Assembly: GCF_011170125.1 (NCBI RefSeq)
Contig: NZ_BLLN01000005.1
Span: forward strand, 372,001-436,000
Direction: 5' to 3'
Origin: Streptomyces diastaticus subsp. diastaticus
GTDB lineage: Bacteria > Actinomycetota > Actinomycetes > Streptomycetales > Streptomycetaceae
DNA length: 64,000 nucleotides
Position numbers and translations under genes: made by a program
The notes under the pieces: model-generated
What the model saw: the letters and a program-made list of their open reading frames with translations, nothing else
The model's database searches: none
Told to the model about the DNA's origin: nothing
Shown: positions 16,069 through 24,790 of the stretch, in pieces
Position numbering within the stretch: position 1 is the stretch's first letter
Layout: the number at the start of each line of letters is the position of its first letter

Positions 16069-18378
16069 TCAGCCCTTCCGGGCGGGCCGTCGACCGGGAA
16101 GGTCGTGCTGCCGGCCCAGGTAGCTGATCATTCCGAGCGAGAAGCCGGTCTCCTCGGCGAGCTCGCGGCAGGTGCGTCCGGCGGCCCGTTCCTCGCGGAG
16201 CCAGTCGAGATCGATCTGGCGCCAGCGGGTCGCTTTGCCCTCGCGGGTCATGCCGTACTCGCGGACCAGGACCTTGATGGCGTCCTCGTTCACGCCGGCG
16301 CGCTTCGCGATCCACTTCAGCGGTCGGTATTCCTCGAGGTAGAGGCGGGCGAACGTGTCCTTGGGGAGCGCGGCGCGGGCCCGGCGGATGGTCGCTCCTC
16401 TCTCCCACATCGCGGATCTTCTGGGGGGTGCCGGCTGCTCCTGCAGGACGAAGCGGACCGCGTCATGGCTCACCCCCAGGCGGCGGGCCGCTCCAGCTGT
16501 CGTCAGGGATCCGTCCCGGATGAGGCGATGCAGGAGGCCCAGGTCGATGTCCCCGAGGTCGCACCCGGGCAGGTCGAGACCGTCGATGATGTCCGTCGGC
16601 GGCTGCCAGGTGAGAGGCTCGTCGTGGATGCCCTGCCGGGCGAGGAACTCGCGTGCGTGCTCTTCGAGTTGGCTCACCAGCCCGGGGGTGAGATCCGTTT
16701 CGAAGGTCCGCAGCATGGTCCGCAACTCCGGGGTGGCGGGCGCGTAGGCGGCCGGGGCGACGGTGGCCGGGAGGCCGCTGATCCGCTCGAACAGCAGCGC
16801 CCGGGCAAATAGGTGCCGCCGCACGCCGCCGGCGTCGAATTCGATGTCCCGGCAGAGCTGTGTCCAGGTGTCCAGAGGAAGCAGATCGCGGTAGTCGACC
16901 GCGCGGCGGCGGTCGTAGTCGATCGGTGACCCCTCCTGGTCGAGGTAGTCCGCCAGCGCGTACAGGCCGAGGCTGATCGCCGTGAAGTGTCCCCGCTTCG
17001 TGAGCCGTTGCGCCATGTGGGGACCGAGCCTGTCCTCCGCCGGGGACCGGAGAATCCGGGTCGCTGTAGTGAAATCCCCTCTCGCGCCGCCGACGAGCAG
17101 GAGGTAGCACGACAGGGCCAGACGGATGGTGCGCGACAGAGACCCGCTCACAGGGCTCAGCCGCGCGGACCACGTCGGCCAGAGCTGCGTCGGGATCCAG
17201 CGGGCCCGCTGAGCGGTCCGGGGGGCCGCCGCAGAGACAGGCCTGCGAGGCAGCCGGTCCGCGGTGCGGTACCGCAGCTGGTCGCTGTGTTTGAGGCGGG
17301 GGGCCAGCGTCGCGAGGTGGATCGCGTCGAAGACCTCGCTGGTGTGGTTCCACCGGTGTGCGACCTTGAGGGGCATGGTGCCGTCGGCGTCGCTGATCAG
17401 GTGGCGAAGGGCGTCTCCAGCCACATGGGCGTTGTCGTGCCCGAGGATGTGCAGGGCCGCGCTGACCGCGAGGGCGGCGGTCGCGGCCCGCCGTGGGGCC
17501 AGACGGCCCGGCAGGGTCTCCTCGGCGGGGTCGAAGGCACGCACCGCTTCGGGCTCGGGATGCTGATGCGCTGACAGGATCTCGGGCGGGACAAAGTCCA
17601 CCAGGCGCTCAGGGACGCGGCGAAGGAGGATGCAGGCCAGGGCCCGAAGGTCACCGAACAGCGCAAGACTGGACTGGGGCTCATCCTGGTAGACGCCGAA
17701 GTCGGCCTGCCCCATGGAGATCGCGTTCTCGATGAGTCTCTGGGCCGCGATCACCGGCCCCTGCCTGGTGAGCTCGATGGCGTCGGCCTCCTCGAGCGGC
17801 TGACCGCAACGTACGGCCCGCGAGGAGTCGTCCTTGGCCGGGCTGTGGCACTGCCCCGGAACAAGCGGGTGCCGTGTGGTCGTGGGGAAGTGCCGTGGCG
17901 TACGGCTGCAGCGCGGGCAGGCGTCGACCAGCAGCAGACGGTGATCCAGGCAAGCGAAGGACCAGCCGAGTCTCCATGTCAGCAGCCATCTGCCGCCGTT
18001 CTCGGCCAGGCAGGCCGGGCAGTAGCGGGACCCGCGGGCCCGTCCCCAGACATGCCGCGCTGCGACCCGACGCCGCTGGGGGGCGATCACGTGGACCCGC
18101 TGGTCGTAGCGGGCCAGGGTCATCGCGTGCATCTGCGCCGGGGGCACGCCGGCCGACCATGCGGCCCTCGCCGCCTGGTCCTCATCAAGGAGCGTGACGA
18201 GGTGCCCCAGGATGCCCGAGCTCACCGGCCTGGACGGGCTGCGCGGCAGCAGGCCCATGGCGGAGAGAACGTCGCCGGTGTTGGTGCCCAGCCGGTGGGC
18301 GATCGCCTCCCACCAGGAGTCGAGTGCCTCGCCTGGGTGGGGGGCGAGACGGATCGGCAGGGTCCGCGCGTGCGTCAC
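16069..18378 (-). CDS. tniQ: TniQ/TnsD-type transposition target-selection protein
   Basis: 769 residues, GTG start overlapping the tnsC stop by 4 bp. The N-terminal TniQ domain contains the zinc-binding pattern: Cys120, Cys123 (SRYCPACLAENGG), Cys143/His146 (FACLDHRLLL) and Cys154/Cys157 (ACPRC). The C-terminal third has at least three helix-turn-helix units (AARRLGVSHDAVRFVL, IAKRAGVNEDAIKVLV, ELAEETGFSLGMISYL), as expected for a TnsD that reads a specific attachment site. The length is well above the short TniQ of CRISPR-associated transposons, and no cas genes are present, so DNA-sequence targeting is the likely mode. Confidence 0.85.
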   Translation of the reverse strand: MTHARTLPIRLAPHPGEALDSWWEAIAHRLGTNTGDVLSAMGLLPRSPSRPVSSGILGHLVTLLDEDQAARAAWSAGVPPAQMHAMTLARYDQRVHVIAPQRRRVAARHVWGRARGSRYCPACLAENGGRWLLTWRLGWSFACLDHRLLLVDACPRCSRTPRHFPTTTRHPLVPGQCHSPAKDDSSRAVRCGQPLEEADAIELTRQGPVIAAQRLIENAISMGQADFGVYQDEPQSSLALFGDLRALACILLRRVPERLVDFVPPEILSAHQHPEPEAVRAFDPAEETLPGRLAPRRAATAALAVSAALHILGHDNAHVAGDALRHLISDADGTMPLKVAHRWNHTSEVFDAIHLATLAPRLKHSDQLRYRTADRLPRRPVSAAAPRTAQRARWIPTQLWPTWSARLSPVSGSLSRTIRLALSCYLLLVGGARGDFTTATRILRSPAEDRLGPHMAQRLTKRGHFTAISLGLYALADYLDQEGSPIDYDRRRAVDYRDLLPLDTWTQLCRDIEFDAGGVRRHLFARALLFERISGLPATVAPAAYAPATPELRTMLRTFETDLTPGLVSQLEEHAREFLARQGIHDEPLTWQPPTDIIDGLDLPGCDLGDIDLGLLHRLIRDGSLTTAGAARRLGVSHDAVRFVLQEQPAPPRRSAMWERGATIRRARAALPKDTFARLYLEEYRPLKWIAKRAGVNEDAIKVLVREYGMTREGKATRWRQIDLDWLREERAAGRTCRELAEETGFSLGMISYLGRQHDLPGRRPARKG

Positions 18379-19502
18379 CGGCGAACCACCTGACGGGACC
18401 GGCGGGAGCGCTGGCCCTTCAGGAGATTGCGTACGTCGTCCTGGGCCAGGTGGGCCGCCTGGTCGATCTTGACGCGGCTGAGCAGTTCCTCATCGAGACG
18501 CTCGGCGCCGGTGCGCGCGGCTCGCTGGCAGCCGCGGTTGATGAGGGTCATCAGCGACCCGATGTGGCCGCTGGAGCGGATGAAGAGGTAGTCGAACAGG
18601 TCGTCGGCGAGCATTCCCCGGTACTTCTCCCTGAGCACCAGGCGCTTCTCCAGGGCCAGCAGCAGCTGCCGCCACTCGGCGCGGCCCTGATCACTCTTGA
18701 GCTCGAAGGACCGCATGTCCAGGCGGGTCGTGCGCCGGCCCGTCTGGGCCAGGACCGCGTTGTCGTAGGTCTCGCCCTCGGAGAACAGGCCACGCGCGGC
18801 CAGGCCGACGCCGACGAACAGCAAGGTGACCGGGAACTCGTTCGCGATGTACTTGAAGTGGTTGCTCACCTCGACACCGCCGGTCGCCCTCCATCGGAGG
18901 AAGTGCAGATCGTCGACGATCAAGAGCTTCACATCACACGAGAGCACACAGTCCAGAGCGCGCTGGGCGAACTCGGCCGTGGTGCCGGTGACGCGTCCGG
19001 GGTGGCCGAAGAACTCCAGCATCGCCCGGTTGAAGTCCTTCATCCCGGTGTTGCCGGTCAGGCCTACCCGGCAGACGGGGAGCCGTTCGTGCCCGCCGTC
19101 CGTGAACGCGCCGCCCTCGGCGATCTCCCGGCGGTGGAAGTCCCGGGCGAAGGCCAGCACGGCAGTGGTCTTGCCCAGCCCGGGAAAGGCGTCCACCGCG
19201 ACGGCGCCCTTGGCCTTGTCGCCGTCCTGCTGGTTGCTGTCGACGATGTCCCACAAGTCCTCGTGCACCTCGGCCAGCTGCGGGGTGCGCAACGGGCCGA
19301 GGTTCGCGTGCCACACTCGCCGGGCCCGGTCGTACTCGGCCCGCGCCCGCTCATTCAACGCCACATACGCACTGCGCGGCAGCAGTTCGGGCTGGACACG
19401 CGGCGCCGCGTCCGCGAACGCCGCCCAGCCCTCCTTGCGGGACAGGGTCAGCGCGTCCAGGCGGTGGACGTCTCCCGGCGTCCAGGTGTTCTCGCTGTTC
19501 AC
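18375..19502 (-). CDS. tnsC: TnsC/TniB-type AAA+ transposition regulator
   Basis: 375 residues, GTG start. Walker A at about 105-113 (FPGLGKTT), Walker B at 193-198 (LLIVDD) followed by the LHFLR typical of TniB/TnsC, and a C-terminal helical lid with SSGHIGSLMTLINRGC. This ATPase forms the filament that links the target selector to the transposase. It overlaps tnsB upstream and tniQ downstream by 4 bp each. Confidence 0.9.
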   Translation of the reverse strand: MNSENTWTPGDVHRLDALTLSRKEGWAAFADAAPRVQPELLPRSAYVALNERARAEYDRARRVWHANLGPLRTPQLAEVHEDLWDIVDSNQQDGDKAKGAVAVDAFPGLGKTTAVLAFARDFHRREIAEGGAFTDGGHERLPVCRVGLTGNTGMKDFNRAMLEFFGHPGRVTGTTAEFAQRALDCVLSCDVKLLIVDDLHFLRWRATGGVEVSNHFKYIANEFPVTLLFVGVGLAARGLFSEGETYDNAVLAQTGRRTTRLDMRSFELKSDQGRAEWRQLLLALEKRLVLREKYRGMLADDLFDYLFIRSSGHIGSLMTLINRGCQRAARTGAERLDEELLSRVKIDQAAHLAQDDVRNLLKGQRSRRSRQVVRR

Positions 19503-21616
19503 GCGTCCTCCAGGGCGTCGGTGTAGAAGTCGCTGTCGTCTTCCAGCTCCACCAGCTCGGCATCATCAGCCACGTCGTCGTCGCCCGCCTCGGCCGCGAG
19601 CTGCGGACCAGCCGCGTCCGGCAGGTCCATCAGGCGCCGCACGCTCGGCAGCGTGGCGACGCTCTCCTCGGGCTCGGGCAGGTCCAGGGCCGCCTGTTCC
19701 CGGGCGAGCCGCAGCGCCATCCGGCGCTCGACCAGCGTGGTGCCCAGGCCGAGGTTCCACCGCTCGAACAGGTCCCGGACCGCGGCCTTATCGTCCGGGA
19801 ACCGGTCCCGGGCCGCGGCCAGACGGCGGGCGTACTGAAGTGCCTCCTCGCTCACCGGCATGTCCCGCCCCGGCGCGTGCTCCCAGGCCAGCGCGTGCCA
19901 CCGGCGGCTCGCGGGATCGCGGAAGTAGACCGCGTTGATGTCGTCCGGGTTCACCGCGATCGGCCACTTGCCGTCCCGCTCATCGCTGAGCAGCCCGCGG
20001 TAGGGGTCCAGGGCGGCGCCGTTGTAGCGGCGCGCGTCCAGGTCGATGCCGTAGTGCTGGATCTTGCGGCGTTCCACCCGCAGGAACTCGAACGCCAGGT
20101 CCGGATCGCGCGGCACCTCGATGTAGCCGGCCCGGTGCAGGCCGTGCTCGAACATCGCCGCCGGCGACATCCGCAGCCCCGGAACGCCCGGATCGACCAG
20201 ACTGGTGTGTGGCCTCACGTGATACACGCAGGCCACCCACTCGCGGATGATCGCCTCAAGTTCGTGGAGGAAGAAGAACGCCTCCCCCTCGGACCTCTCT
20301 CCCCTCGAGTGCAGATCGGGCCCCTTGTAACCGGGCAGGCCCTGCAGCAGGTCCTCGCGTAGGGTCAGAAAAAATCTCTCCAGCGGGCCCTTGTCCCGGC
20401 CCGTCCGGAGCCTTGCTGGCTGCACCGATATCCCCAACCGGCGACAGACGCTGGTCAGATGCTCCGAGACGAACACCTTGCCGTGGTCGACCAGCACCGT
20501 CTCCGGCACCAGCGCCGGTGACGCCGCCGAGCGCATCGGCCCTTCCAGCGCCGTGGCGTCGATCAGGACCGACCTCGGGATGCCGTGCTCGGGCCAGAGG
20601 GCGTGCGCCGGCCAGTCCGCTCCCGCGGGCCGGGGCCTGAACGCCTGGTAGAGGGCGTCGCTGGCGTCCACCGCTTTCGTCGACACCGGGGTGATCCTGA
20701 TTCCGCAGATGCAGCGGGTGTACCAGTCCATCGCGACCGTGAGCTCCGCCTGCAGCCACTGCAGCGTGACCGGGTCCAGGGCGAACACGTCCAGACGGTT
20801 GGTGTCCATCAGCAGGTACTCGCCCGGCCGGGTCGGCCGCAGCTTCCCGTAGACCCCGCCGGGCCGGGCGGCAATGTCCCGGTTCCGCTTCGTACTCAGC
20901 CGGAACGTCGGATGCCGCCGCTCAAGGCCCTCCAGCAGGCGGTAGGCAGTCGCCCGGCTGGGCAGGTCCTCCTCCTCGAACCCCCTGGCCAGCAGCCGGG
21001 CACGGGTCCGCTCAATGACCATCTTGCGCGACGGCTTGGACTGGCCCGTGTGCTCGACCATCACCTCCAGTGCCGCCTCCGACCACACCTCCGCGTTCCG
21101 GTGCCCGGACCGCGGACCGCTGCGAGCCGGCACCAGTCCCGCCTCACCGTCCCGGCGAAACGCCGACACCCACCGCGCGACCGTGCGCGCGGCCACCTCG
21201 AGCTCGGCCGCCTTCGCCGCGTACCGGCTCTCCATCGGCTCAACCGGCGCGTAGTCGGCGCGGGGCTCCCCCGCGGCCGCCAACTCCTCGCTGCCGCTGC
21301 GGAACCCGGTGAGCACCTCCCGCACGTGCGCGGCCCTCTCCAGCACGCGCTCGCGCTCCGCGGTATCCAGCTGGTCCAGCACCACCGCGGCCACGTCCTG
21401 CGGGTCGTCGGAGGCCGGTCCGGGCCCGTCCGGGATGACGCGGGCGCGGTCCGAGAGCAGCAGTTCCTTGACGGCCAGCCGCAGCAGCCGTCCCCGCCCG
21501 TCCTTGAGGACCACCCCGCCGCCGGCCTGCGTGCTGGCGAGCTCCACCACCTCGACGACCTCGCCGTCGTAGGAGAAGCGGGTCCCCACTCCCACGCGCA
21601 CCGCGGCCCAGTTCAC
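19499..21616 (-). CDS. tnsB: TnsB/TniA-type DDE transposase
   Basis: 705 residues, GTG start overlapping the tnsA stop (GTGA). An N-terminal helix-turn-helix region (EVAARTVARWVSAFRRDGEA) precedes an rve integrase core with catalytic Asp271 (LLMDTNRLDVF), Asp377 (VLVDHGKVF) and Glu413 (DKGPLERFF), 35 residues apart as in this superfamily. A Mu-type C-terminal domain follows, ending in an acidic tail likely to contact TnsC. It performs 3' end cutting and strand transfer. All catalytic residues are present, so the enzyme looks functional. Confidence 0.92.
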   Translation of the reverse strand: MNWAAVRVGVGTRFSYDGEVVEVVELASTQAGGGVVLKDGRGRLLRLAVKELLLSDRARVIPDGPGPASDDPQDVAAVVLDQLDTAERERVLERAAHVREVLTGFRSGSEELAAAGEPRADYAPVEPMESRYAAKAAELEVAARTVARWVSAFRRDGEAGLVPARSGPRSGHRNAEVWSEAALEVMVEHTGQSKPSRKMVIERTRARLLARGFEEEDLPSRATAYRLLEGLERRHPTFRLSTKRNRDIAARPGGVYGKLRPTRPGEYLLMDTNRLDVFALDPVTLQWLQAELTVAMDWYTRCICGIRITPVSTKAVDASDALYQAFRPRPAGADWPAHALWPEHGIPRSVLIDATALEGPMRSAASPALVPETVLVDHGKVFVSEHLTSVCRRLGISVQPARLRTGRDKGPLERFFLTLREDLLQGLPGYKGPDLHSRGERSEGEAFFFLHELEAIIREWVACVYHVRPHTSLVDPGVPGLRMSPAAMFEHGLHRAGYIEVPRDPDLAFEFLRVERRKIQHYGIDLDARRYNGAALDPYRGLLSDERDGKWPIAVNPDDINAVYFRDPASRRWHALAWEHAPGRDMPVSEEALQYARRLAAARDRFPDDKAAVRDLFERWNLGLGTTLVERRMALRLAREQAALDLPEPEESVATLPSVRRLMDLPDAAGPQLAAEAGDDDVADDAELVELEDDSDFYTDALEDA

Positions 21617-22404
21617 GACGCGCTCCTGAGCACGCTGCGGGCACTGAGCGGAACGCTCAGGTCGGTCAGCCACTGCTGTTTCCACAGCAGATGCAACACC
21701 GCGGCGCGTACCAGCGGCGCCGGACGGCCCGGCAGGCAGGCGAACGCCTCCCCCAGCGTCTCCCCGTCCACCACCCGGTCGCGTACGTCGTCGAGGATCG
21801 CCGGGTCGAAGAGCCAATCCGGACGATCCGGCGGTGGCTCCTCGTCCACCGCCTCGTCGCCTTCCTCCTCGAGCAGGTCCGGCTCGAACAGCCAGTCGCG
21901 GCGGTAGCCCGCGAGGAAGCGGACGTTGGCCAGCTCGGCGTCCGGCGGCTCGCTCCACACCTCGTAGCACCAGCCGCGGGCCTCGACCGCCTCACGAGTC
22001 CAGGAGAAGGTGAACGCGTGCTCCGGCCGGGCCACCCAGTGCCGCGGCTTGACGTCCACTACCAGCGGGCCCGCCGTGGTGGCCATCAGGTAGTCCGGGA
22101 TGTGCCGGCGCAGCGCACCGTCCACCTCGGCCCGCAGCAAGAAGGGCTGGGCCACGATCCCGGTCACGCCCCGGTCGAAGTCGGCGTAGAGCAGCCGTGC
22201 CAGCTCCAGCCGCGACTCGTAGATCACGTGATCCGACTGCGTACTTGACCAGTACGAACCCGAGTAGTGCTTCTGCCCCATGTACCAACGGAACGTCCGC
22301 CACGGCTCGGCCGCGTAAAGCATCTCAAGCGGCACCGACTCCCAGGCGAGGTCCTCGCGCACCTCGTCCTCGGCAAGCCGGACACACACCTCTACATCCA
22401 CCAT
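21613..22404 (-). CDS. tnsA: TnsA-type endonuclease
   Basis: 263 residues. PD-(D/E)XK fold with Glu63 (YESRLELARLL), Asp104 (HIPDYLMAT) and Asp117-x-Lys119 (VVDVKPRHW), the exact TnsA arrangement. TnsA cuts the 5' strands of the transposon ends so that transposition is cut-and-paste rather than replicative. The ATG at 22404 is preceded by GGGGGCGG and lies 7 bp from the long inverted repeat. It is the first gene of the four-gene operon. Confidence 0.88.
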   Translation of the reverse strand: MVDVEVCVRLAEDEVREDLAWESVPLEMLYAAEPWRTFRWYMGQKHYSGSYWSSTQSDHVIYESRLELARLLYADFDRGVTGIVAQPFLLRAEVDGALRRHIPDYLMATTAGPLVVDVKPRHWVARPEHAFTFSWTREAVEARGWCYEVWSEPPDAELANVRFLAGYRRDWLFEPDLLEEEGDEAVDEEPPPDRPDWLFDPAILDDVRDRVVDGETLGEAFACLPGRPAPLVRAAVLHLLWKQQWLTDLSVPLSARSVLRSAS

Positions 22405-22410
22405 CCGCCC

Positions 22411-22462
22411 CCAGTGCCCGTGTAACTGACCTTGATCCGCAGGACAGTTACACGGGCACTGG
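22411..22462. repeat. Perfect 18-bp inverted repeat upstream of tnsA
   Basis: Arms 22411-22428 and 22445-22462 (CCAGTGCCCGTGTAACTG and its reverse complement) are separated by 16 bp. Its position directly outside tnsA suggests a pair of TnsB binding sites at the transposon end, or an operator for autoregulation of the tns operon. Confidence 0.7.
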
Positions 22463-22523
22463 AGTACGAACGGCCACACGCGCCTTCGATCACTCGAAAG
22501 GGTGATCATTCCAAGCCAGGGAT

Positions 22524-22589
22524 CTCAGAACCGCGTCATAATTGCTACTCAAAGGTCATCGCTCGCGAGAACATGACGCGGATTCTGAG
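22524..22589 (-). terminator. Imperfect inverted repeat just after the tap stop
   Basis: Arms 22524-22539 (CTCAGAACCGCGTCAT) and 22573-22589 match over 16 bp with one extra base, around a 33-nt spacer. It begins 4 bp downstream of the tap stop codon, so a terminator is the simplest reading; the long loop makes a protein-binding site or transposon-end repeat possible. Confidence 0.45.
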
Positions 22590-22592
22590 TAC

Positions 22593-24680
22593 CTACACGT
22601 CGCCGCCCTTGATGTGCCGGGCGGGGTTGAGGCCCTGCTCCATCAGGTCGACCGCCCACAACATCGACTGGACACCCTCAAGCTTCGCCAGGCCCGGTGT
22701 GGGCCCGAGGCGGAAGCCGCCGGGCTGCGGCTTGCCGGAGGCCGCGTACGGGAGGAAGGCGAGCGGGCTGTCGCCGGGGCTCGGGTAGACGACGCAGTCG
22801 GACAGCACGGCGAGCGGGAACAACCCGGTCATCTTCGCCATATTGGTGAGCTTGCGGTGCATGTTGACCCGGGCCTTGGAGATGACGGCGGCGCGGATGT
22901 CGGGGCGCCAGGTCGGGCGTTCCAGGGCCGGCCATCGGTCCCCGTCCTTGTAGTTCTTGCCCTGCGGGCGCTCGCGGAGCTTGCCGACGCCGCCCTTGAC
23001 CGTGGCCTTGATGGCCGCGAGGACGGCGGCCAGGGCCGGGTCGGTCTGCTTGTACCGCTCCATCGCCGCGAGGAACTCCGTGTCGGTGAGGTCCTTGGTG
23101 ACGCCGAGGTCGGCGAGTGTGTCGACGTACGCATTCTTGAGCCGGTCGTGCCACGGGTCGAGGTACGCGCCGGTCTCGCGGCGCAGGTACGCCTCGATCG
23201 GCGCCACGTTGTAGCCGAGCTCCTGGGCGTAGGCGACGGTGTGCGTCTGGTACCAGGCCGGGCCGGTCGGCCGGGTGCCGTCGGGCGTGAACGGGCTGGG
23301 CAGGCGCGGGTCCAGCTCCACGTGGGAGAGGTCGACCAGCCAGGAGCCGGGGATCTTCGGGTTGAACTTCGGGCCGACGAAGTGGTCCGGGGCGGACAGG
23401 CCGACGACCAGCCGGGCTGCGGCCGCGAGGAACGCGGTGTTCAGGTCAAGGCCGACCGCGTACGGCAGCGTGCACTCCTCGTCGGTGAGCAGGTTCACCG
23501 GCCGCACCCACTGGTAGGCCTCTTCGTTGAGGAAGCCGCCCTTCCAGCCGGAGTTCACGACGACGGGGTGCTCCGGAGTGGCCTCCGGCGGCGCCGGGTT
23601 CATCGGCTCCGTTCCCAGCGAGCCGGGGTTGTGGCCGCTGACCCAGTTCCCGGTCGCTTCCTCCCGCACAGCGCGCGTGGGCGGGCGCAGCGCCGTCATC
23701 AGCTCCAGCCCGGAGACAGCCGTGGAGCCGCGCGGGGTGATGACCCGCTGGGCGTAGACGCCGAGGACGCGTGCGATGTCGGCCGGCTCCATGTCCGCGA
23801 CGCCGGGCCAGGAACGGGCGTCGAGGGCGTCCCAGGACAGGATCGCCAGTTGCACGCACTGGCGCTCACGCCCCTGGGCCTTGCGGTAGATCCGCGCCCA
23901 CGGCCCGAAACCGCGCTGCGTGAGCTGCCACTTCGCCTTCGCGACTTGCTTGACGACCGGGTGGTCCGCCGGCAGGCGCAGGGAGCGGCGCTGCTCGTGA
24001 CCCTCCAGGCGCTCCGGCAGTCCGAGCTTCACGGCGGCTGCGGCGGTCAGAACGACCAGCGGGTCGGAATCCTTGCCGTACCGGTTGAGCTTCGGTGCAC
24101 CGAGCCCGGACTCCTTGAGCGTCCACTCCACCAGCTCCGGGATCGTGGTGGCCGGGCAGTCGAGCACGATGCCGCCCGTGCCGTACGCGCAGCCGTCACC
24201 GTCCAGCACGGCGAGCGGGCCGTGCGGGAAGCGCGGGTCGACGGGGGGCTTCGTGGCCTTCTGCGACGCCGGACGCCGCGACGTCGCCGGGCCCGCGGAA
24301 CGCTCCGGGGCGGCGGGAGCCTCCACCACTGCGGACGTCTCGGGCGCGGCCGGGCCGGTGAACGTCTGCGGAACCGGCTCGGGCTGGGCTGCGGGCGCCG
24401 GGGCGGGCGCGGCGGCGGAAGCTGCGTGGGCTGGATACTTCGCCGCCCAGCCGTTCAGCAGCCGCTGGTACGCCTCCAGGCGTGGCGACTTCGGCTCAGA
24501 GCGCCCGTTTTCGTAGTTCTTCACCGTCTGCGTTGACGTCTTCAGCGCGACCGCGAGACGGGCCTGGGTGATGCCGGCGGCTTCCCGCAGCCGGGCACGC
24601 TCCGCCGGGGGCGGGAGCTGCGGCTCCTCCTCCAGCAACGCGTCGACCGACGCGAACAGCTCTTCCTCGGTAGTTGCCAT
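22593..24680 (-). CDS. tap: Telomere-associated protein Tap
   Basis: 695 residues, near the roughly 740 of known Tap. Tap binds the 3' single-stranded telomere overhang and recruits Tpg. Visible: an N-terminal helix-turn-helix (about 27-60: REAAGITQARLAVALKTSTQ, then TVKNYENGR), a Pro/Ala linker (about 85-140), and the large conserved C-terminal region with FGPWARIYRK, LPYAVGLDLNTAFLAAA, GGVGKLRERPQG and LSDCVVYPSPGDSPLAFLPY near the end. No strong Shine-Dalgarno. Normally tpg follows immediately; here the Tn7-like operon begins instead. Confidence 0.85.
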   Translation of the reverse strand: MATTEEELFASVDALLEEEPQLPPPAERARLREAAGITQARLAVALKTSTQTVKNYENGRSEPKSPRLEAYQRLLNGWAAKYPAHAASAAAPAPAPAAQPEPVPQTFTGPAAPETSAVVEAPAAPERSAGPATSRRPASQKATKPPVDPRFPHGPLAVLDGDGCAYGTGGIVLDCPATTIPELVEWTLKESGLGAPKLNRYGKDSDPLVVLTAAAAVKLGLPERLEGHEQRRSLRLPADHPVVKQVAKAKWQLTQRGFGPWARIYRKAQGRERQCVQLAILSWDALDARSWPGVADMEPADIARVLGVYAQRVITPRGSTAVSGLELMTALRPPTRAVREEATGNWVSGHNPGSLGTEPMNPAPPEATPEHPVVVNSGWKGGFLNEEAYQWVRPVNLLTDEECTLPYAVGLDLNTAFLAAAARLVVGLSAPDHFVGPKFNPKIPGSWLVDLSHVELDPRLPSPFTPDGTRPTGPAWYQTHTVAYAQELGYNVAPIEAYLRRETGAYLDPWHDRLKNAYVDTLADLGVTKDLTDTEFLAAMERYKQTDPALAAVLAAIKATVKGGVGKLRERPQGKNYKDGDRWPALERPTWRPDIRAAVISKARVNMHRKLTNMAKMTGLFPLAVLSDCVVYPSPGDSPLAFLPYAASGKPQPGGFRLGPTPGLAKLEGVQSMLWAVDLMEQGLNPARHIKGGDV

Positions 24681-24699
24681 GCCTGAACACTAGCAAAAC

Positions 24700-24730
24700 T
24701 TACCCCACTATTTAACCCATTTATTAACCC
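24700..24730 (-). promoter_or_regulatory. Three 12-bp-phased direct repeats upstream of tap
   Basis: TTACCCC (24700), TTAACCC (24712) and TTAACCC (24724) are spaced exactly 12 bp apart in a local AT-rich stretch 20-50 bp upstream of the tap ATG. Regular phasing suggests binding of a repeating protein, perhaps Tap's own helix-turn-helix, or an iteron-like element. Confidence 0.45.
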
Positions 24731-24760
24731 GATCGAATGCAGTGGAGGTGAAGCACGCGA

Positions 24761-24790
24761 AAGGCCGCCCGGCAGATGCCGGACGGCCTT
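24761..24790. terminator. Strong hairpin, 13-bp stem and 4-nt loop
   Basis: Arms 24761-24773 and 24778-24790 pair with one mismatch, loop AGAT. It has the shape of a Streptomyces intrinsic terminator, but no intact gene ends here on either strand. It may be left from a displaced gene. Confidence 0.5.

Larger units (their letters stand above)
15967..22462 (-). mobile_element. Tn7-like transposon module (tnsA-tnsB-tnsC-tniQ), ends not proven
   Basis: Four genes in the canonical order A-B-C-D/tniQ, each overlapping the next by 4 bp: endonuclease, DDE transposase, AAA+ regulator and target selector. The right side is probably the inverted repeat at 22411-22462, just upstream of tnsA. On the left, an 8-bp inverted repeat (15967-15974 GTGCCCAA, 16005-16012 TTGGGCAC) shares the motif GTGCCC-AACTG with it. 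I could not find a 5-bp target duplication, and cargo could extend further left, so the boundaries are provisional. Confidence 0.55.

Noticed and set aside
11955..24680. Actual telomere sequence near tap or tpg
   Set aside because: No run of tightly packed palindromes like a Streptomyces chromosome end was seen; only isolated hairpins.
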